Source: Streptomyces djakartensis (GTDB lineage Bacteria; Actinomycetota; Actinomycetes; Streptomycetales; Streptomycetaceae). From it: 64,000 nucleotides of DNA. The translations under genes were made by a program, and so were the position numbers. The stretch covers positions 124,001 to 188,000 of the forward strand of contig NZ_BMWE01000007.1 of the NCBI RefSeq assembly GCF_014651075.1, given 5' to 3'. Below the pieces are notes generated by a model. It saw nothing but the letters and a program-made list of their open reading frames with translations, ran no database searches and was not told where the DNA came from. Below, piece after piece: positions 50,536 through 62,301 of the stretch (position 1 is the stretch's first letter; every line of letters begins with the position of its first letter).

Positions 50536-51094
50536 GGTGGTTCCTCACCCCTGAAATACGGCCGTCTGTTCCTGAAGCAGGCGGCCGTGGCGTGACACTG
50601 CGTGAGAAGCGGTGTGTGAACGGCGACGACACCGCATCACCGGCCTGTCCGGGCCCCCTGCCCGCACGTGCGCGAAGCGCAACCGATGATCTTCACAAAC
50701 CCCCCTTATTTGTGGACCTTCATGGTTCAACAAGTATTCGCCGAACGGAACCGTCTTTACTGTTTCGATACTTGTAAAGTGTCGCGGAGGCGACCTTTGT
50801 TGAGGTGGGGCGCCAGCTCAACCGGCCGTTCCCGCTGTGGCAGTGACCTGCCGCGATGGTGTCCGAATGCCGAGATCGCGCGGGGTGATCTTCACAATTG
50901 CGAGGCGGGAAGCTGTTCGGATGGCGCGTTCGATTGATGCACTCGCGAATTCCATGCGCTTTCCGTGCGCCGCTGAATGCGCCCCCTGCGCTACCCCTTC
51001 AAGCCCCCCGGTTACCTACGGTTAGTGCAGGTCGCGGCGGTCTCGCACTGAGGCGCTTGAGTCTCCAGCGGCTGAAAGGTCCAGGATCTCGCCC
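50536..51094. promoter_or_regulatory. Divergent intergenic region, relatively AT-rich
   Basis: About 560 bases without a gene between the polysaccharide operon and the MerR gene. The segment 50680-50800 is distinctly AT-rich for this chromosome. TGATCTTCACAA occurs at 50687-50698 and 50886-50897, a possible regulator site. Confidence 0.45.
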
Positions 51095-52006
51095 ATGGAC
51101 GACGAACGCTCCGACACGCTCACCATCGGTCAGCTCGCGCGCCGCACCGGTCTGCCGGTGCGTACCTTGCGCTTCTGGTCGGACGAGGGGGCCGTGCCGC
51201 CTGTGGCCCGCTCCGCGAGCGGCTACCGGCTGTACGACGCCGAGTCCGTGGCTCGCGTCGAACTGGTCCGTACCCTGCGGGAGCTGGGCCTCGGACTCGG
51301 CGACGTGTGCCGTGTTCTGAGCGGGCGCACCACGGTCGCCGAGGTCGCCGACGCGCATGTGGCCGCGCTCGACGCGCGGATCCGATCGCTCAAGGTGAGC
51401 CGGGCCGTCCTGTCCACCGTGGCGAAACGGGGTTCGACCGCTGAGGAGACAGCACTGATGAACCGGTTGGCGCGGCTTTCCGCCGCCGAACGCAAGCAGA
51501 TCATCGACGAGTTCAAGGAGGACGTGTTCGGCGGTCTCGACGTCGACCCGCGTCTGCGCGACCGCCTACGCGCCTTCAGCGTCGAACTGCCCGACGATCC
51601 CACCCCCGAGCAGGTCGACGCCTGGATCGAACTGGCCGAACTGGTGCGGGACCGCGGCTTTCGCACTCGGTTGCGCACGTGGATGGAGCTCAACACGCCG
51701 GCAGCGGGGCAGGACAGTCCCCCCGGGGCGTCCATCTGGTGGGCCAGGCAGGTTGTGCGGACCGTCGCGGACGTCAGAGAACGCGGGATGTCTCCCGTGG
51801 GGCCGGCAGCCCGCGAGGTGCTGGCCGAGTTGTTCGGCGACGCCGATCGGGCCGCCGTACTGCGCAGCCTGGAAGCCGGTATCGAGGCGGAGGCGGAGCG
51901 CTACCGCAGGCTCGTCGCCCGTGTGCGCGGGCAGGCCTCGTCGCCCGACGCGACCGAGGAACTGGAGTGGCTGGCGCGGGCCCTGCGCGCCGCGGAGCCG
52001 GTCTGA
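51095..52006 (+). CDS. MerR-family transcriptional regulator (paralogue of 21976-22926)
   Basis: 303 residues. N-terminal MerR domain: TIGQLARRTGLPVRTLRFWS, SASGYRLYDAESVARVELVR, then a dimerisation helix and a ~190-residue C-terminal domain beginning near ELPDDPTPEQVDAWIELAEL. This domain recurs in the other MerR gene of the window. AGGA lies eight bases before the ATG. It is divergent from the polysaccharide operon across a 560-bp region and is a candidate regulator of it; no metal-binding cysteines are evident. Confidence 0.88.
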   Translation: MDDERSDTLTIGQLARRTGLPVRTLRFWSDEGAVPPVARSASGYRLYDAESVARVELVRTLRELGLGLGDVCRVLSGRTTVAEVADAHVAALDARIRSLKVSRAVLSTVAKRGSTAEETALMNRLARLSAAERKQIIDEFKEDVFGGLDVDPRLRDRLRAFSVELPDDPTPEQVDAWIELAELVRDRGFRTRLRTWMELNTPAAGQDSPPGASIWWARQVVRTVADVRERGMSPVGPAAREVLAELFGDADRAAVLRSLEAGIEAEAERYRRLVARVRGQASSPDATEELEWLARALRAAEPV

Positions 52007-52263
52007 CTGCCGTGGCCCCGGGTCCGGCGCGCCTGCGTGATCTCGTGGCGACAGGCGGGCTGCGGTTTCCGCACCGGACGGAGTGATGTGAGACGGCCGG
52101 ATCACACCGGGATGTGGTGCTTCCCCGGGTGCCTCATGGCCAGCAAGGCTATGGACGGCCTTCGAAATCCGTACATGCTCCATTCTGGACGGTGCTGAGC
52201 GGCTGATTGTCCGCAACGGAGCACCCGGGAATTCGGCCGGCTCGCTTCTGGGAAGCTGCGATC

Positions 52264-53322
52264 ATGACAACCCCGTCAACTCCGCCCCGTCCGAGACCGG
52301 AGGGCGACGGCCTTCCCTACCACCGCATGGGCCACTGCACGGGCCGTCACCGCTGGTGGCGACCCCTGGTCGGCACCGTGCTGATGCTGGGCGCCTGGCT
52401 GGTGCTCGTACTCCTGCTGTTCCTGTGCTGGTACGCCATCGGGGCGGTCGCCGGAGCCGATGAACTGCCGGACGGGGGGCCGGACTTGGGTCCGCTCCCC
52501 AACACGGTGCTGGACCTGGTGTTCATCGCGGTGGCCCTCCCCCTCGTGCTGCTGGCCGTGTTGTGGCCGGGCCGGCGGCCCATCGGCACGCTGACGTCGG
52601 TCAGCGGGCGGCTGCGCTGGCGCTGGCTGGGCTGGTGTCTGCTCGCCGCCCTGCTCTCCACGTCACTGCTGACGGCGGCCGCTTTCCTCCTGCCCGGCGA
52701 CGACACCGGCCCGGGGAAGTCCGACGAGTGGGTGGGCTGGGGTTCGTTCCTCACGTCCGTCGTCGTGCTGACCGCCTTCGTCCCGTTGCAGGCCGCGGCC
52801 GAGGAGTACGTCTTCCGGGGCTGGCTGACACAGGCCGTGGGCGCCTTCGTCCGCTCACCCTGGTTCGCCCTGCTCCCGCAGGCGCCCCTGTTCGCCGCCG
52901 CCCACGGCTGGGGCACGAGCTGGGGCTTCGCCAGCCTGCTGTTCTTCGGCCTGGTGGCCGGTTGGCTGACCATCCGGACCGGCGGCCTGGAGGCGGCCAT
53001 CGCCCTCCACGTCCTGAACAACCTGCTGGCCTTCGGAGCCGCGGCCGCGTTCGTCGACGGCCTCTCCTCCGACGAGACGGCGGCCGACTCCCCGTGGCAA
53101 CTCGCCCTCGCGGACATGGCGTCGGTCCTGCTCTACGCGGCGATCGTCATATGGCTCACCCGCCGCCACCACCCACAACACGTCTCGCCGCCACCGCCAC
53201 CGCCGCCACCGACATCGCCACTGCCACCGCCACTGGCTCCGCCCGTCCCGTGGCCCACGCCGTATCCGCAACCACAGGGCGCGACACCACCGCACGACAC
53301 CCCACGGCCACCCGCCTCCTGA
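52264..53322 (+). CDS. CPBP-family intramembrane protease (ABI/CAAX-like)
   Basis: 352 residues with about eight membrane helices. The metallo-motifs are EEYVFRGWL (EExxxR), AAAHGWGTSW (first His motif) and ALHVLNNLLAF (HxxxN-like). The C-terminal ~60 residues are a proline tract ending in TPHDTPRPPAS. Bacterial members process or shield peptides and lipids in the membrane; the substrate is unknown. ATG 52264 is chosen over an upstream in-frame start because GGGAAG lies near it. Confidence 0.85.
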   Translation: MTTPSTPPRPRPEGDGLPYHRMGHCTGRHRWWRPLVGTVLMLGAWLVLVLLLFLCWYAIGAVAGADELPDGGPDLGPLPNTVLDLVFIAVALPLVLLAVLWPGRRPIGTLTSVSGRLRWRWLGWCLLAALLSTSLLTAAAFLLPGDDTGPGKSDEWVGWGSFLTSVVVLTAFVPLQAAAEEYVFRGWLTQAVGAFVRSPWFALLPQAPLFAAAHGWGTSWGFASLLFFGLVAGWLTIRTGGLEAAIALHVLNNLLAFGAAAAFVDGLSSDETAADSPWQLALADMASVLLYAAIVIWLTRRHHPQHVSPPPPPPPPTSPLPPPLAPPVPWPTPYPQPQGATPPHDTPRPPAS

Positions 53323-53499
53323 CCCGGGCGCCACGTACCCACAGGCTCGGGTCCTCCGGAATGATCGCCGACCAGCGTCGGGGAAGCGCAGGGCATCCGC
53401 GGATCTGAGTACCTGTGCTCATGCGCGGTGTCCGCCAGAGCACCATGCTGACCGCGTGCGTTTGACGGAGCGACACCTGAAGACGGGACGGCAAGGGGC

Positions 53500-53829
53500 A
53501 TGAGACAGGCGAAGGGTCCGTCGACCGGCCGGGAGATCGGGGTCAGCGTGGTCCTGCTCGTCCTCGACCTGATGGTCATCGCCTGGATGGTGTACGGCTA
53601 TGGGATGGCGGGATGGGCCGACAGCTACGAAAGCGACAGCGCCAACGCGACGAGGGCGTCGGAGGTGGCGTCGCAGGCGTCGTGGATTCTGGGCGGCGGC
53701 GCGGTGCTCACCGGCGGTGGCCTCCTCGCCCTGGGATGGCGTATCCCCGGTGTCGTGCAGCTGGTTGTCCTGGGAGTCGGAGCGGTTCAGTTCTCCTCTG
53801 TTGCTGCCGGCGGACAGCACGCGCCGTGA
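53500..53829 (+). CDS. Small membrane protein (DUF6234-like)
   Basis: 109 residues with three predicted spans (about 15-36, 60-78 and 82-98): VSVVLLVLDLMVIAWMVYGY, WILGGGAVLTGGGLLALGW, VVQLVVLGVGAVQF. AAGGGG is a few bases before the ATG. The pattern is typical of small Streptomyces membrane proteins tentatively matching DUF6234; no function known. Confidence 0.7.
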   Translation: MRQAKGPSTGREIGVSVVLLVLDLMVIAWMVYGYGMAGWADSYESDSANATRASEVASQASWILGGGAVLTGGGLLALGWRIPGVVQLVVLGVGAVQFSSVAAGGQHAP

Positions 53830-53859
53830 AAGGACATCAGCGGTGACCGTCCGGCACCG

Positions 53860-54198
53860 GCCGCGATGGAGGCAACTTTCCTCGATATAGAGGAGTGTGA
53901 GGCCGTCTGTGGAGACGAACTCATATGGGGCGTAACCAGGTATGCAGTCCGCCATGAGCCGGTCCTTGATCCGGTTCCAGGTCGCGAGCCGGTCGGTTGC
54001 GGGCACGTGGCGGAATTCTCCTCCGCCGGCTTCTCCGATGATCAGCGCATCCGCTGGGGTCGCCAGACGCTGGGTGAGCCGCCGGTGGAGCGGGCCTCGG
54101 ACCTTCCGCCAGAGTTGGCCCTCGTCGTCGACGAACTCCTCACGGCCGGCGGGCGACCGCACCTGCCCAGCACCACTCACGTCGAGATCAACGAGCAC
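53860..54198 (-). pseudogene. Possible remnant of a conserved protein gene
   Basis: On the minus strand a stretch with good codon use reads VLVDLDVSGAGQVRSPAGRE, GQLWRKVRGPLHRRLTQRLA, AATDRLATWNRIKDRLM-like text and APYEFVSTDGLTLLYIEE. After that the frame turns into low-quality sequence running antisense to the preceding gene. Upstream it meets a stop codon six to nine residues before this block, and there is no clear start. Either a shortened gene or a remnant; I do not recognise the family. Confidence 0.35.
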
Positions 54199-54417
54199 CC
54201 ACGGCCAGCGGCGCGGCAGATCTCAAATGCGCTCTCAGGCACCTGCCGCACACCGCTCACGGTCTCTGAAAATGCGAGGCCCAAGTCCCGAGCATAATAT
54301 GGAAGATGTTCCGCTCACTGAGAGCGCAATACTGGCTCTGTTATCGCATCGACCTCTGCAGCATCTCGGTTTGCTTCCTTCGGAAAGAGATCTCACTCTG
54401 AAACAGAGGGGAAAGCG

Positions 54418-54762
54418 ATGAAGTCTACTGCTTCGCAGACTGTGGACGGCGGCCCGACCTTTACGGTCCTGCCCCCCTTGGAGCCTGACGCGGGGGAAGA
54501 AGAAATCATCGATTACACCCGGTTCAGCTTCAGGGGCCGTCAATTCTTCCAGGTGACCTGTCTCTGCGGTCCCACGGTCAACTCCGGAAGCAGGGTGTTT
54601 GTTTCGATCTGCGAAATGTTGAACGGAAGGCCGTTTCAGGGCGCGGCCAGCATGGAGGTGTTCAACGTAACTCCCCACGACAATGGAGACCTGATCGTGA
54701 GGGGAAGAATCTGGTGGGATTCGGACCTCAATGTTCAGCTCCGAGTTCTTTCGGTGAACTGA
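54418..54762 (+). CDS. Small hypothetical protein with lower GC
   Basis: 114 residues: YTRFSFRGRQFFQVTCLCGP, VNSGSRVFVSICEMLNG, VRGRIWWDSDLNVQLRVLSV. Mostly beta-strand, no signal peptide, two closely spaced cysteines (TCLCG). GAGGGGAAAG precedes the ATG. Third-position GC is visibly lower than in its neighbours and an AT-rich patch (54290-54310) lies upstream, suggesting recent acquisition. Function unknown. Confidence 0.65.
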   Translation: MKSTASQTVDGGPTFTVLPPLEPDAGEEEIIDYTRFSFRGRQFFQVTCLCGPTVNSGSRVFVSICEMLNGRPFQGAASMEVFNVTPHDNGDLIVRGRIWWDSDLNVQLRVLSVN

Positions 54763-54809
54763 CCCTCGATCCTGCGTGAGGTCCGCCGACTCGCGAACCT
54801 CATCACACG

Positions 54810-54850
54810 CCGACGCCCCCTGCCCGATGACTCGGAACAGGGGGCGTCGG
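54810..54850. terminator. Bidirectional terminator
   Basis: CCGACGCCCCCTG and CAGGGGGCGTCGG pair perfectly over 13 bp across a 15-nt loop between the convergent small hypothetical gene and the iron-sulfur oxidoreductase gene. Confidence 0.75.
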
Positions 54851-54887
54851 AACAGTCGGAGCAATCCGAACTACCCGCGGGAACCGC

Positions 54888-57212
54888 CTACTTCACCGGC
54901 TCCGGCTCCGGCGCGTTCGCGGAGTCGGCCGTGCCGGCCGGCGGTTCGCCGCCGCCGTCGTCCTCGTCGTCCTCGCCGTCCGCGGGGACTGGGGTCTTCA
55001 CCGAGTCCAGCAGCAGCTGGGCCACGTCGACGACCGTGATGGACTCCTTCGCCTTGCCGTCGTTCTTCTTGCCGTTGACCGAGTCGGTCAGCATGACGAG
55101 GCAGAACGGGCAGGCGGTGGAGACGATGTCCGGGTTCACGGAGAGGGCCTCGTCGACCCGCTCGTTGTTGATGCGCTTGCCGATGCGCTCTTCCATCCAC
55201 ATCCGGGCACCACCGGCGCCGCAGCAGAAGCCGCGCTCCTTGTGGCGGTGCATCTCCTCGTTGCGGACGCCCGGGACGCTGGCGATGATCTCGCGCGGGG
55301 GCGTGTAGATCTTGTTGTGGCGGCCCAGGTAGCACGGGTCGTGGTAGGTGATGATGCCCTCGACCGGGGTCACGGGGATCAGCTTGCCCTCGTCCACCAG
55401 GTGCTGCAGCAGCTGCGTGTGGTGGATGACCTCGTAGTCGCCGCCGAGCTGCGGGTACTCGTTGCCGAGGGTGTTGAGGCAGTGCGGGCAGGTGGCGACG
55501 ATCTTCTTCGCCGACTTGGGCTTCGCCGACTCGGGGACGACCTTGCCCTCGTCGTCCATCTCCTCGCCGAACGCCATGTTCAGAGCCATGACGTTCTCCA
55601 TGCCGAGCTCCTGGAACAGGGGCTCGTTGCCCAGGCGGCGGGCGGAGTCACCGGTGCACTTCTCGTCGCCGCCCATGATCGCGAACTTGACGCCCGCGAT
55701 GTGGAGGAGTTCCGCGAAGGCCTTGGTGGTCTTCTTCGCGCGGTCCTCCAGGGCGCCGGCGCAGCCGACCCAGTACAGGTACTCGACCTCGGAGAGGTCC
55801 TCGATGTCCTTGCCGACGACCGGGACCTCGAAGTCGACCTCCTTGAGCCATTCCAGGCGCTGCTTCTTCGCCAGGCCCCAGGGGTTGCCCTTCTTCTCCA
55901 GGTTCTTGAGCATCGTGCCCGCCTCCGAGGGGAAGCTGGACTCGATCATCACCTGGTAGCGGCGCATGTCGACGATGTGGTCGACGTGCTCGATGTCGAC
56001 GGGGCACTGCTCGACGCAGGCGCCGCAGGTGGTGCAGGACCACAGGACGTCCGGGTCGATGACGCCGTTCTCCTCGGCCGTGCCGACCAGCGGGCGCTCG
56101 GCCTCCGCGAGGGCGGACGCGGGGACGTCCTTCAGCTGCTCCTCGGACGCCTTCTCCTCGCCCTCCATCGTCTTGCCGCCCCCGGCCAGCAGGTACGGCG
56201 CCTTGGCGTGCGCGTGGTCCCGCAGGGACATGATCAGCAGCTTGGGGGAGAGGGGCTTGCCCGTGTTCCACGCCGGGCACTGCGACTGGCAGCGGCCGCA
56301 CTCGGTGCAGGTGGAGAAGTCCAGCAGGCCCTTCCAGGAGAACTGCTCGACCTGGGAGACGCCGAAGACGTCGTCGTCGCCCGGGTCGGTGAAGTCGATC
56401 GGCTTGCCGCCGGACGTCATGGGCTGCAGCGCGCCCAGCGCGGTCCCGCCCGTCGCCTCGCGCTTGAACCAGATGTTCGGGAACGCCAGGAAGCGGTGCC
56501 AGGCCACGCCCATGTTGGTGTTGAGCGACACCACGATCATCCAGACGAACGAGGTGCCGATCTTGATCATGGCGGTCAGGTAGACCAGGTTCTGCAGCGC
56601 GGTGACCGACAGCCCCTTGAAGGCGAGCACCAGCGGGTACGACGCGAAGTACGACGCCTCGTAGTGGTCGACGTGGTGGAGCGCGCCTTCCAGGCCCCGC
56701 AGGACGTAGATCGCCAGGCCGATGGTGAGGATGACGTACTCGACGAAGTAGGCCTGGCCGGCCTTGGAGCCCGCGAAGCGGGACTTGCGGCCGGGCCGGT
56801 TCGGCAGGTTCGACAGGCGGATCGCGATGAGCACCGCGATGCCCAGGACCGTCATCACGCCGATGAACTCGATGTACATCTCGAACGGCAGGAAGGTGCC
56901 GATGACCGGCAGCACCCAGTCGGCCTGGAACAGCTGGCCGAAGGCCTGGGCGAGGGTCGGCGGCAGCGTCAGGAAGCCGATCGCGACGAACCAGTGGGCG
57001 ACGCCGACGACGCCCCACCGGTTCATGCGCGTGTGGCCGAGGAACTCCTTCACCAGGGTCACGCTGCGCTGGTAGGGGTTGTCGGTCCGGGTACCGGCGG
57101 GCACGGGCTGGCCCAGCTTGAAGTACCGGACGAACTGGCCGATCGCGCGTGCGAGCAGCGCGACGCCGACCACGGTCAGTACCAGCGACACGATGATCGC
57201 GGCGAGTTGCAT
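54888..57212 (-). CDS. EtfD-like membrane iron-sulfur oxidoreductase
   Basis: 774 residues. N-terminal ~250 residues contain about six membrane helices. Next two ferredoxin-type [4Fe-4S] motifs, CTECGRCQSQCP and CTTCGACVEQCP. Then two CCG domains (YWVGCAGALEDR with GGDEKCTGDSARR and CPHCLNTLG; ITYHDPCYLGRHN with GFCCGAGGARMWMEERIG and CPFCLVM) as in HdrD/GlpC proteins. The C-terminus is acidic. The mycobacterial homologue EtfD passes electrons from electron-transfer flavoprotein, during fatty-acid oxidation, to the quinone pool; the same role is likely. GAGGAG precedes the ATG. Confidence 0.92.
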   Translation of the reverse strand: MQLAAIIVSLVLTVVGVALLARAIGQFVRYFKLGQPVPAGTRTDNPYQRSVTLVKEFLGHTRMNRWGVVGVAHWFVAIGFLTLPPTLAQAFGQLFQADWVLPVIGTFLPFEMYIEFIGVMTVLGIAVLIAIRLSNLPNRPGRKSRFAGSKAGQAYFVEYVILTIGLAIYVLRGLEGALHHVDHYEASYFASYPLVLAFKGLSVTALQNLVYLTAMIKIGTSFVWMIVVSLNTNMGVAWHRFLAFPNIWFKREATGGTALGALQPMTSGGKPIDFTDPGDDDVFGVSQVEQFSWKGLLDFSTCTECGRCQSQCPAWNTGKPLSPKLLIMSLRDHAHAKAPYLLAGGGKTMEGEEKASEEQLKDVPASALAEAERPLVGTAEENGVIDPDVLWSCTTCGACVEQCPVDIEHVDHIVDMRRYQVMIESSFPSEAGTMLKNLEKKGNPWGLAKKQRLEWLKEVDFEVPVVGKDIEDLSEVEYLYWVGCAGALEDRAKKTTKAFAELLHIAGVKFAIMGGDEKCTGDSARRLGNEPLFQELGMENVMALNMAFGEEMDDEGKVVPESAKPKSAKKIVATCPHCLNTLGNEYPQLGGDYEVIHHTQLLQHLVDEGKLIPVTPVEGIITYHDPCYLGRHNKIYTPPREIIASVPGVRNEEMHRHKERGFCCGAGGARMWMEERIGKRINNERVDEALSVNPDIVSTACPFCLVMLTDSVNGKKNDGKAKESITVVDVAQLLLDSVKTPVPADGEDDEDDGGGEPPAGTADSANAPEPEPVK

Positions 57213-57410
57213 GGGGGCTCCTCGGGCCTGCGAGGGTTTCGTCGGGGCGACCTGTCGCTCTCGCAGGTTCCCCGAGATTACTAAGCGGTAACTTATGCAG
57301 TCCGTCTGAGACTACCCCTATCTTCCGTCGCACTGTAGCCGGGAGGGGGGTGATCTGAATCGCTGAGGGTTGCCTCAGGCGGGCCGGAAAGACAGTCTCG
57401 ATCCGGTCGT

Positions 57411-57453
57411 GTTATTCGTACCGAATTGTCATAGTCACGAATAACTTATATCC
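57411..57453 (+). promoter_or_regulatory. Inverted repeat overlapping a predicted leaderless promoter
   Basis: GTTATTCGT-N17-ACGAATAAC, a perfect 9-bp inverted repeat ending eight bases before the GTG at 57454. TAACTT (57442) overlaps the right arm and ends six bases before that GTG, the usual leaderless -10 spacing. The AT-rich context contrasts with surrounding DNA. It looks like an operator. Confidence 0.55.
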
Positions 57454-58485
57454 GTGCTCTACGGGATCGCCGCCGCCGCAACCGCCCTCATCCTCACCGC
57501 CCTGCTCACGGCTCTCCTGCGGACCCCCGCCCGCCGGCTGCGTCTGCTCGACCGGCGGCGGCAGCGGGAGGTTCCGTTGTCGGGGGGTGTGGCCGTCGTG
57601 CTCGTCACGGGGCTGGTCGTCGGGGCGGGGGGCTGGGCCGGGGTCGCGCCGCCGGTGGCGGACGGCGCCCGGGAGTTGCTGGTCGCGGGGGGCGTGGTCG
57701 CCGTGCTGGGACTCTGCGCCGACGTGTGGCGGCTGCGGCGGCGCGTGCAGGCCGTCGGTACGGCGGTGGCGGCCGCGTGTGTCGTGCCGTACGGCGAGAC
57801 GGGGGTGGGGCCCGGTCTGCTCGCCGTCGGCTGGGTCGTGTGGGTGACCTTCGGGTTCCGTGGGCTCGATCACGCCGACGGGCTCGCGGGGGGCGTGGGG
57901 ATGGTCACCGCCTTCGGCGTGGGGGCCTGTGCGGCCATTGAGGTGATGGACGGGATCGCCGTGCTGATGAGCGTGCTGGCCGCCGCGCTGACCGGCTTCC
58001 TCATGCACAACTGGCATCCCGCGCGGGCCGGGCTCGGTGCCTGCGGCTCGATGCCCGCCGGGTTCGTGCTGGCCGCGGGGGCCGTGTACGCGCGGGCCGG
58101 GCAGGGGCTCGGGGAGAGTGCGGGCGTGTTGTTCGCGCTGACCGCGGTGGTGGGCGCCGACACCGTACTGGTCCTGGTGGCGCGGCGGTTGGCGGGACGG
58201 CCCGTCCTGCGCGGCGGGCCGGACCATCTCGCGCACCGGCTGCGGCGGCTCGGGCTGACCGTGCCCGGGGCGACCCTGCTGCTGGGGGCCGTGGCGTTGG
58301 CCGGCGTGCTCGCCGGGGTACTCGCGCACGCCGGCCGGGTCGGGGCCGACGTCCTGTGGTGGGTGGCGGGCGGGGCGCTCTTCGTCGTCCTCACGTTGTT
58401 CCGGGTCCGCGTGTACGGTCCCCGAAATCCCCGGCAATGTGTATCGTCGCAGGTCAACGGGTCGTTGCGTGTAAGGAGCGGATAA
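57454..58485 (+). CDS. MraY/WecA-superfamily membrane protein with altered catalytic motifs
   Basis: 343 residues, about 10 membrane helices. The architecture follows polyprenyl-phosphate N-acetylhexosamine-1-phosphate transferases: a first loop REVPLSGGVAVVLVTG (compare PxxGG), LGLCADVWRL where active enzymes have LGxxDDxxxL, FRGLDHADGLAGGV in place of NxxDGLDGLA, and DHLAHRLRRLGL. The first Asp of DDxxD is Ala and the NxxD motif is rearranged, so activity is doubtful. No Shine-Dalgarno; probably leaderless. Ends two bases before HAIR 1 of the dnaK operon. Confidence 0.75.
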   Translation: MLYGIAAAATALILTALLTALLRTPARRLRLLDRRRQREVPLSGGVAVVLVTGLVVGAGGWAGVAPPVADGARELLVAGGVVAVLGLCADVWRLRRRVQAVGTAVAAACVVPYGETGVGPGLLAVGWVVWVTFGFRGLDHADGLAGGVGMVTAFGVGACAAIEVMDGIAVLMSVLAAALTGFLMHNWHPARAGLGACGSMPAGFVLAAGAVYARAGQGLGESAGVLFALTAVVGADTVLVLVARRLAGRPVLRGGPDHLAHRLRRLGLTVPGATLLLGAVALAGVLAGVLAHAGRVGADVLWWVAGGALFVVLTLFRVRVYGPRNPRQCVSSQVNGSLRVRSG

Positions 58486-58487
58486 GA

Positions 58488-61086
<2,599 letters not shown>

Positions 61087-61122
61087 CGTCACAGCGGACG
61101 AAGGGAAGGAGGGGCGTCGGGG

Positions 61123-62301
61123 ATGAGCACCAAGGACTTCATCGAGAAGGACTACTACAAGGTCCTCGGCGTCCCCAAGGACGCCACCGAGGCCGAGATC
61201 AAGAAGGCGTACCGGAAGCTCGCCCGCGAGTACCACCCGGACGCCAACAAGGGAAACGTCAAGGCGGAGGAGCGCTTCAAGGAGATCTCCGAGGCCAACG
61301 ACATCCTCGGCGACCCCAAGAAGCGCAAGGAGTACGACGAGGCGCGCGCCCTCTTCGGCAACGGCGGCTTCCGCCCCGGGCCGGGCGGCGCGGGCGGCTC
61401 CTTCAACTTCGACCTGGGCGACCTCTTCGGAGGAGCCCAGGGCGGCCAGGGAGCCGGCGGATTCGGCGGCGGACTCGGTGACGTCTTCGGGGGCCTGTTC
61501 AACCGCGGCGGCGCGGGCGCGGGGACGCGCACCCAGCCGCGGCGCGGCCAGGACATCGAATCCGAGGTCACGCTCAGCTTCACGGAGGCGATCGAGGGCG
61601 CGACCGTCCCGCTGCGGATGTCCTCGCAGTCGCCCTGCAAGGCCTGTTCCGGCACCGGCGACAAGAACGGCACACCGCGCGTGTGCCCGACCTGCGTCGG
61701 CACCGGGCAGGTCGCCCGGGGCAGCGGCGGTGGCTTCTCCCTCACCGACCCCTGCCCGGACTGCAAGGGCCGCGGCCTGATCGCGGAGAACGCCTGCGAG
61801 GTGTGCAAGGGCAGCGGCCGGGCCAAGTCCTCGCGGACCATGCAGGTGCGCATCCCCGCGGGCGTCAGCGACGGCCAGCGGATCCGGCTGCGCGGCAAGG
61901 GAGCGCCGGGCGAGCGCGGCGGACCGGCGGGCGACCTGTACGTCGTCGTGCACGTCGACTCGCACCCGGTGTTCGGCCGCAAGGACGACAACCTCACCGT
62001 CACCGTCCCGGTGACCTTCGCCGAGGCGGCCCTCGGCGGGGAGGTGCGGGTGCCGACGCTGGGCGGCCCGCCCGTCACGCTGAAGCTCCCGCCGGGCACG
62101 CCCAACGGCCGCACCATGCGCGCCCGGGGCAAGGGCGCGGTCCGCAAGGACGGTACCCGCGGGGACCTTCTGGTCACGGTCGAGGTGAGTGTTCCGAAGG
62201 ACCTGACGGGGAAGGCTCGTGACGCGCTCGAGGCGTATCGCGAGGCGATGGCGGGTGAGGATCCGCGGGCGGATCTGTTCCAGGCCGCGAAGGGAGCATG
62301 A
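61123..62301 (+). CDS. dnaJ: Co-chaperone DnaJ
   Basis: 392 residues. Stimulates the DnaK ATPase and delivers substrates. J domain with the HPD tripeptide in EYHPDANKGN (about 38-47), a Gly/Phe-rich linker (GAGGFGGGLGDVFGGLF), four CxxCxGxG zinc motifs (CKACSGTG, CPTCVGTG, CPDCKGRG, CEVCKGSG, about 168-235) and two C-terminal beta domains (GKDDNLTVTVPV, PPGTPNGRTMRARGKG). Purine-rich ribosome site GGAAGGAGGGG upstream. It overlaps hspR at its stop. Second DnaJ paralogues exist elsewhere in this genus. Confidence 0.97.
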   Translation: MSTKDFIEKDYYKVLGVPKDATEAEIKKAYRKLAREYHPDANKGNVKAEERFKEISEANDILGDPKKRKEYDEARALFGNGGFRPGPGGAGGSFNFDLGDLFGGAQGGQGAGGFGGGLGDVFGGLFNRGGAGAGTRTQPRRGQDIESEVTLSFTEAIEGATVPLRMSSQSPCKACSGTGDKNGTPRVCPTCVGTGQVARGSGGGFSLTDPCPDCKGRGLIAENACEVCKGSGRAKSSRTMQVRIPAGVSDGQRIRLRGKGAPGERGGPAGDLYVVVHVDSHPVFGRKDDNLTVTVPVTFAEAALGGEVRVPTLGGPPVTLKLPPGTPNGRTMRARGKGAVRKDGTRGDLLVTVEVSVPKDLTGKARDALEAYREAMAGEDPRADLFQAAKGA

